Assembly: GCA_963643215.1 (NCBI GenBank)
Contig: CAVIJY010000071.1
Coordinates: forward strand, 1 to 7,547
Direction: 5' to 3'
DNA from: Darwinimomas sp963643215
Lineage (GTDB): Bacteria; Bacillota; Clostridia; Lachnospirales; Lachnospiraceae
DNA length: 7,547 nucleotides
Of the stretch, positions 5,697-7,547 are shown piece after piece; within the stretch, counting starts at the first letter, position 1; each line of letters opens with the position of its first letter. The notes under the pieces were generated by a model. It was not told where the DNA came from. It ran no database searches and saw only the letters and a program-made list of their open reading frames with translations. The position numbers and the translations under genes are program-made.

Positions 5697-6839
5697 TTAT
5701 CCAAGAATCGGCTGTCCGAATTTGAAAAGAAGCGCATTCACTTCAAATATATCGTATATATCGTTCTCAAGGCAGAAGCTGACGATGACATCCGACTTGC
5801 TGCTGTTTGTAAGCGTAAACCCCGCACTGTCCAAAAGATCCTTCGTGTCATCGGGGCTTAGTTTCAGCGCGATAGCCAGCGCCACAATGGTTTTCTTCTT
5901 GGGAACGTAATTCTCGCTGCATCGTATCTTGGAGAAAAGCTTCCGGTCTATGTTTGCCCTCTTATATACCTCCGGGTCGGTCATGCCGCGCTCATCGATC
6001 ATGCGCAGCAGGCGCTGCTGAAAGCTCTCGCCAAGGTTGTTCACCGCATCCTCCAGGGAGACTTTCTTCTTTTTTTGTTTTGCTGCAGACGGTAATGCAG
6101 ATAGATAGAACGGCGCACTCTCCGCTACCGGAGGCAACTCTTCATCGAATGCGTCTTCCAATGTCTCCTTCGCAGCCATTATTGCGTCCGGCACAATGGG
6201 ATTCAGACGGACGCTGCCAAAATACCTTTCCCGCTCCCAAAGCTCGCGCCGCCGCTCGGATTCCGGCAATCCCTCAACAGAACTTCCGTACTCCGCTTCC
6301 GTATGTGCGGCGACATAGTTTTCATCTATATATTCTTCAATCTGCTCCGTAAGACCGGCAGCAATCTGGTATGATCTTCGTCCGAATACAACCAGCGTCA
6401 CATTCAGCTCGGAATCTTCCAGATGCTCTTTGATAACAGACAAAGCGATATCCAGCGCTTTATCTTTCGGGAAACCATACACACCTGTCGCGATCAGCGG
6501 AAAAGCAATGCTGCCGCATCCCAACTGATCCGCCAGCAGCAGCGATTTCCGGTAGCACGAGCGAAGGATATCAAACTCCCCGTGATTTCCGTCGATCCAC
6601 GCCGGTCCGACCGTGTGGATGATGTATTTGGCGGGCAGGTTAAATGCAGCGGTGACCGCTGCCTCGCCCATCGCGATCCTGCCGATCTTCTTTCTTTCCG
6701 CAAGGAGCTCATCCTCTCCCGCGGCCATGTAAATCGCAGCATCCGTGCCGCCGCCGTATACCGGCTCCGGATTCGCGGTGTTTACGATAGCATCCGCTTT
6801 TACTTTTGTAATGTCATTCCTTATGATCTTAAATGGCAA
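5697..6839 (-). CDS. Macrodomain protein with C-terminal helix-turn-helix-like domain
   Basis: This 380-residue protein joins two modules. Residues about 1-170 are a macrodomain, the fold that binds ADP-ribose and related nucleotides and in some members removes ADP-ribosyl or O-acetyl groups. Visible motifs are DAIVNTAN (Asn20, Asn23), a glycine turn YGGGTDAAIYMAAG (28-41), YIIHTVGPAW (72-81) and the phosphate-loop-like ATGVYGFP (117-124). A charged linker follows (about 185-260), including a KQKKKK run. Residues about 270-345 read like a compact HTH/XRE-type domain (RMIDERGMTDPEVYKRANID, then KLFSKIR and TIVALAIALKLS), followed by a tail ending DIFEVNALLFKFGQPILG that I associate with a widespread Firmicute C-terminal module. 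The start is TTG at 6839: the preceding in-frame codons include TGA, the macrodomain strand begins at once, and GGAGG (6849-6853) lies 9 nt upstream. The first 11 nt overlap the upstream microprotein gene, so translation is probably coupled. Whether it is an enzyme or a ligand-sensing regulator is undecided. Confidence 0.85.
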   Translation of the reverse strand: MPFKIIRNDITKVKADAIVNTANPEPVYGGGTDAAIYMAAGEDELLAERKKIGRIAMGEAAVTAAFNLPAKYIIHTVGPAWIDGNHGEFDILRSCYRKSLLLADQLGCGSIAFPLIATGVYGFPKDKALDIALSVIKEHLEDSELNVTLVVFGRRSYQIAAGLTEQIEEYIDENYVAAHTEAEYGSSVEGLPESERRRELWERERYFGSVRLNPIVPDAIMAAKETLEDAFDEELPPVAESAPFYLSALPSAAKQKKKKVSLEDAVNNLGESFQQRLLRMIDERGMTDPEVYKRANIDRKLFSKIRCSENYVPKKKTIVALAIALKLSPDDTKDLLDSAGFTLTNSSKSDVIVSFCLENDIYDIFEVNALLFKFGQPILG

Positions 6840-6972
6840 CCATCACCACCTCCAGTTCAGATGTATTCCATTGCCTGTTTAGCGTGTTTTTCGCCTCGCG
6901 TCCAAGCTCTCCGCATACTGGGCAGAACTTTCTTTCGTACTGTTCCATTAAGTCACTCCAGTTTTTTGCCAT
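6829..6972 (-). CDS. 47-residue CPVC (half zinc ribbon) microprotein
   Basis: This short frame fills the gap between folE and the macrodomain gene on the - strand. It reads MAKNWSDLMEQYERKFCPVC, then GELGREAKNTLNRQ, and ends ELEVVMVAI with a TAA. The FCPVCGE motif is a single zinc-knuckle CxxC; no second pair is present, so metal binding would need dimerisation, a partner, or does not occur. Its start ATG lies 11 nt after the folE stop codon, with TGAGG (6986-6982) overlapping that stop at 9-nt spacing. A second start at Met9 (6948) also has a GGAG at 7 nt and would give 39 residues. The last 11 nt overlap the TTG start of the macrodomain gene, and the tail codons encode that gene's ribosome binding site, so the frame may serve translational coupling as well as, or instead of, making a protein. 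Function unknown. Confidence 0.6.
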   Translation of the reverse strand: MAKNWSDLMEQYERKFCPVCGELGREAKNTLNRQWNTSELEVVMVAI

Positions 6973-6983
6973 CCTCAATAACC

Positions 6984-7547
6984 TCACTCGATGAGCTTTT
7001 GCAGCTTCTCATCCGTCCTGAACTCGCCGAGTAGGGTTTTCGTGGTTGTCCGTGCATGAGTGTTTTTAATTCCTCTTGCCGTCATGCAGGAGTGGGAACC
7101 CGTAATTTGCACGCCTACATCCGTGGAGCCTGTTGCCTCCGAGATGATGTCTGCAATATCTTTTCCGAGCCTTTCCTGTAATTGCAGCCGTTTTGCTGCC
7201 ATCTCGCAGATTCTTGCAATCTTTGAAAGTCCGATGACTTTTCCGTGTGGTACATAGGCCACATTTACGGTCATATCGTACATGAGAGCAATATGATGTT
7301 CGCAGTAAGAGAAAACTTCAATGTCACGCATTACTACGCAGCTATCGCAGTTCTCGTCCTGTTCGTTCGTAAAGCATTTCCCGTACATCTCAGCGATTTC
7401 ATGGTTGCTGTACTGTATGCCTGCAAAGACTTCTTCACACATCTTTGCTACTCTCTTTGGTGTTTCAATAAGTCCTTCTCTTTCCGGGTCCTCTCCGATG
7501 GCATCAAGGAAGTCCCGGACTGCATTTTCTATCTTTTGCTTGTCCAT
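6984..7547 (-). CDS. folE: GTP cyclohydrolase I (FolE)
   Basis: This enzyme converts GTP to 7,8-dihydroneopterin triphosphate plus formate, the first step of tetrahydrofolate synthesis and of some preQ0/queuosine routes. The full 187-residue frame is present; its ATG is formed by the last three window bases, so its promoter and ribosome binding site are not visible. Catalytic and zinc residues are complete: Cys82 and His85 (SYCEHH) with Cys154 (SHSCM) as zinc ligands, His84, Ser108 in VIGLSK, Gln124-Glu125 in QLQERL for the guanine ring, His152, and Arg158 in TARGI. The C-terminal ARGIKNTHARTTTKTLLGEF resembles the E. coli-type enzyme. The length is a little short (E. coli is about 220) because of a compact N-terminus, which is common. 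It heads the visible - strand gene set and is closely followed by the CPVC microprotein. No other folate or queuosine genes are visible, so its pathway assignment here is open. Confidence 0.95.
   Translation of the reverse strand: MDKQKIENAVRDFLDAIGEDPEREGLIETPKRVAKMCEEVFAGIQYSNHEIAEMYGKCFTNEQDENCDSCVVMRDIEVFSYCEHHIALMYDMTVNVAYVPHGKVIGLSKIARICEMAAKRLQLQERLGKDIADIISEATGSTDVGVQITGSHSCMTARGIKNTHARTTTKTLLGEFRTDEKLQKLIE

Noticed and set aside
5619..5861. 80-codon + strand frame, partly in the macrodomain-vWA gap
   Set aside because: Most of it is antisense to the C-terminus of the macrodomain protein; no ribosome binding site of note and no recognisable family.
1..7547. CRISPR arrays, tRNA or rRNA genes, insertion sequences
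   Set aside because: No regularly spaced repeats, no tRNA cloverleaf-like segments, no rRNA-like sequence and no transposase or integrase frame were seen.

Overview
The window looks like chromosomal DNA of a low-to-mid GC Gram-positive anaerobe, most likely a member of the Clostridia (Lachnospiraceae-like). Three things suggest this: AGGAGG-type ribosome binding sites before nearly every gene, a solute-binding lipoprotein with a lipobox and a Ser/Thr/Ala/Gln-rich linker typical of these bacteria, and a Rho-independent terminator with a U tract. The taxonomic call is inference; there is no rRNA or marker gene here. Two operons point towards each other and meet in a short, partly decayed region.

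Left part (1-4242, + strand): a TRAP transporter operon in the order small permease (dctQ, 5' end cut off by the window), large permease (dctM), extracytoplasmic binding lipoprotein (dctP), then a binuclear-metal amidohydrolase, closed by a strong intrinsic terminator. The layout suggests uptake of an organic acid, perhaps an N-acyl or amide-containing one, followed by hydrolysis inside the cell. The dctM-dctP gap holds three consecutive stem-loops without U tracts, a plausible device for raising dctP mRNA relative to the permease genes.

Middle (4243-4929): no intact gene is evident. On the - strand lies the C-terminal part of a PHP/CehA-like metallohydrolase, with a good ribosome binding site but an in-frame stop at codon 5. 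Upstream of it is a perfect 14-bp inverted repeat overlapping tandem ATTATACCCC repeats and a possible promoter. This looks like a synteny breakpoint that has acquired or kept a regulatory region.

Right part (4930-7547, - strand): folE (GTP cyclohydrolase I, complete, its start codon being the last three bases of the window), a 47-residue CPVC microprotein, a macrodomain protein fused to a C-terminal helix-turn-helix-like domain and started by TTG, and a MIDAS-type von Willebrand A protein. The first three are tightly coupled (11-nt gap, then 11-nt overlap); the fourth follows after about 100 nt. The combination of pterin biosynthesis, an ADP-ribose-type binding module joined to a putative DNA-binding domain, and a vWA scaffold is the least explained part of the window and the best candidate for an uncharacterised functional unit.
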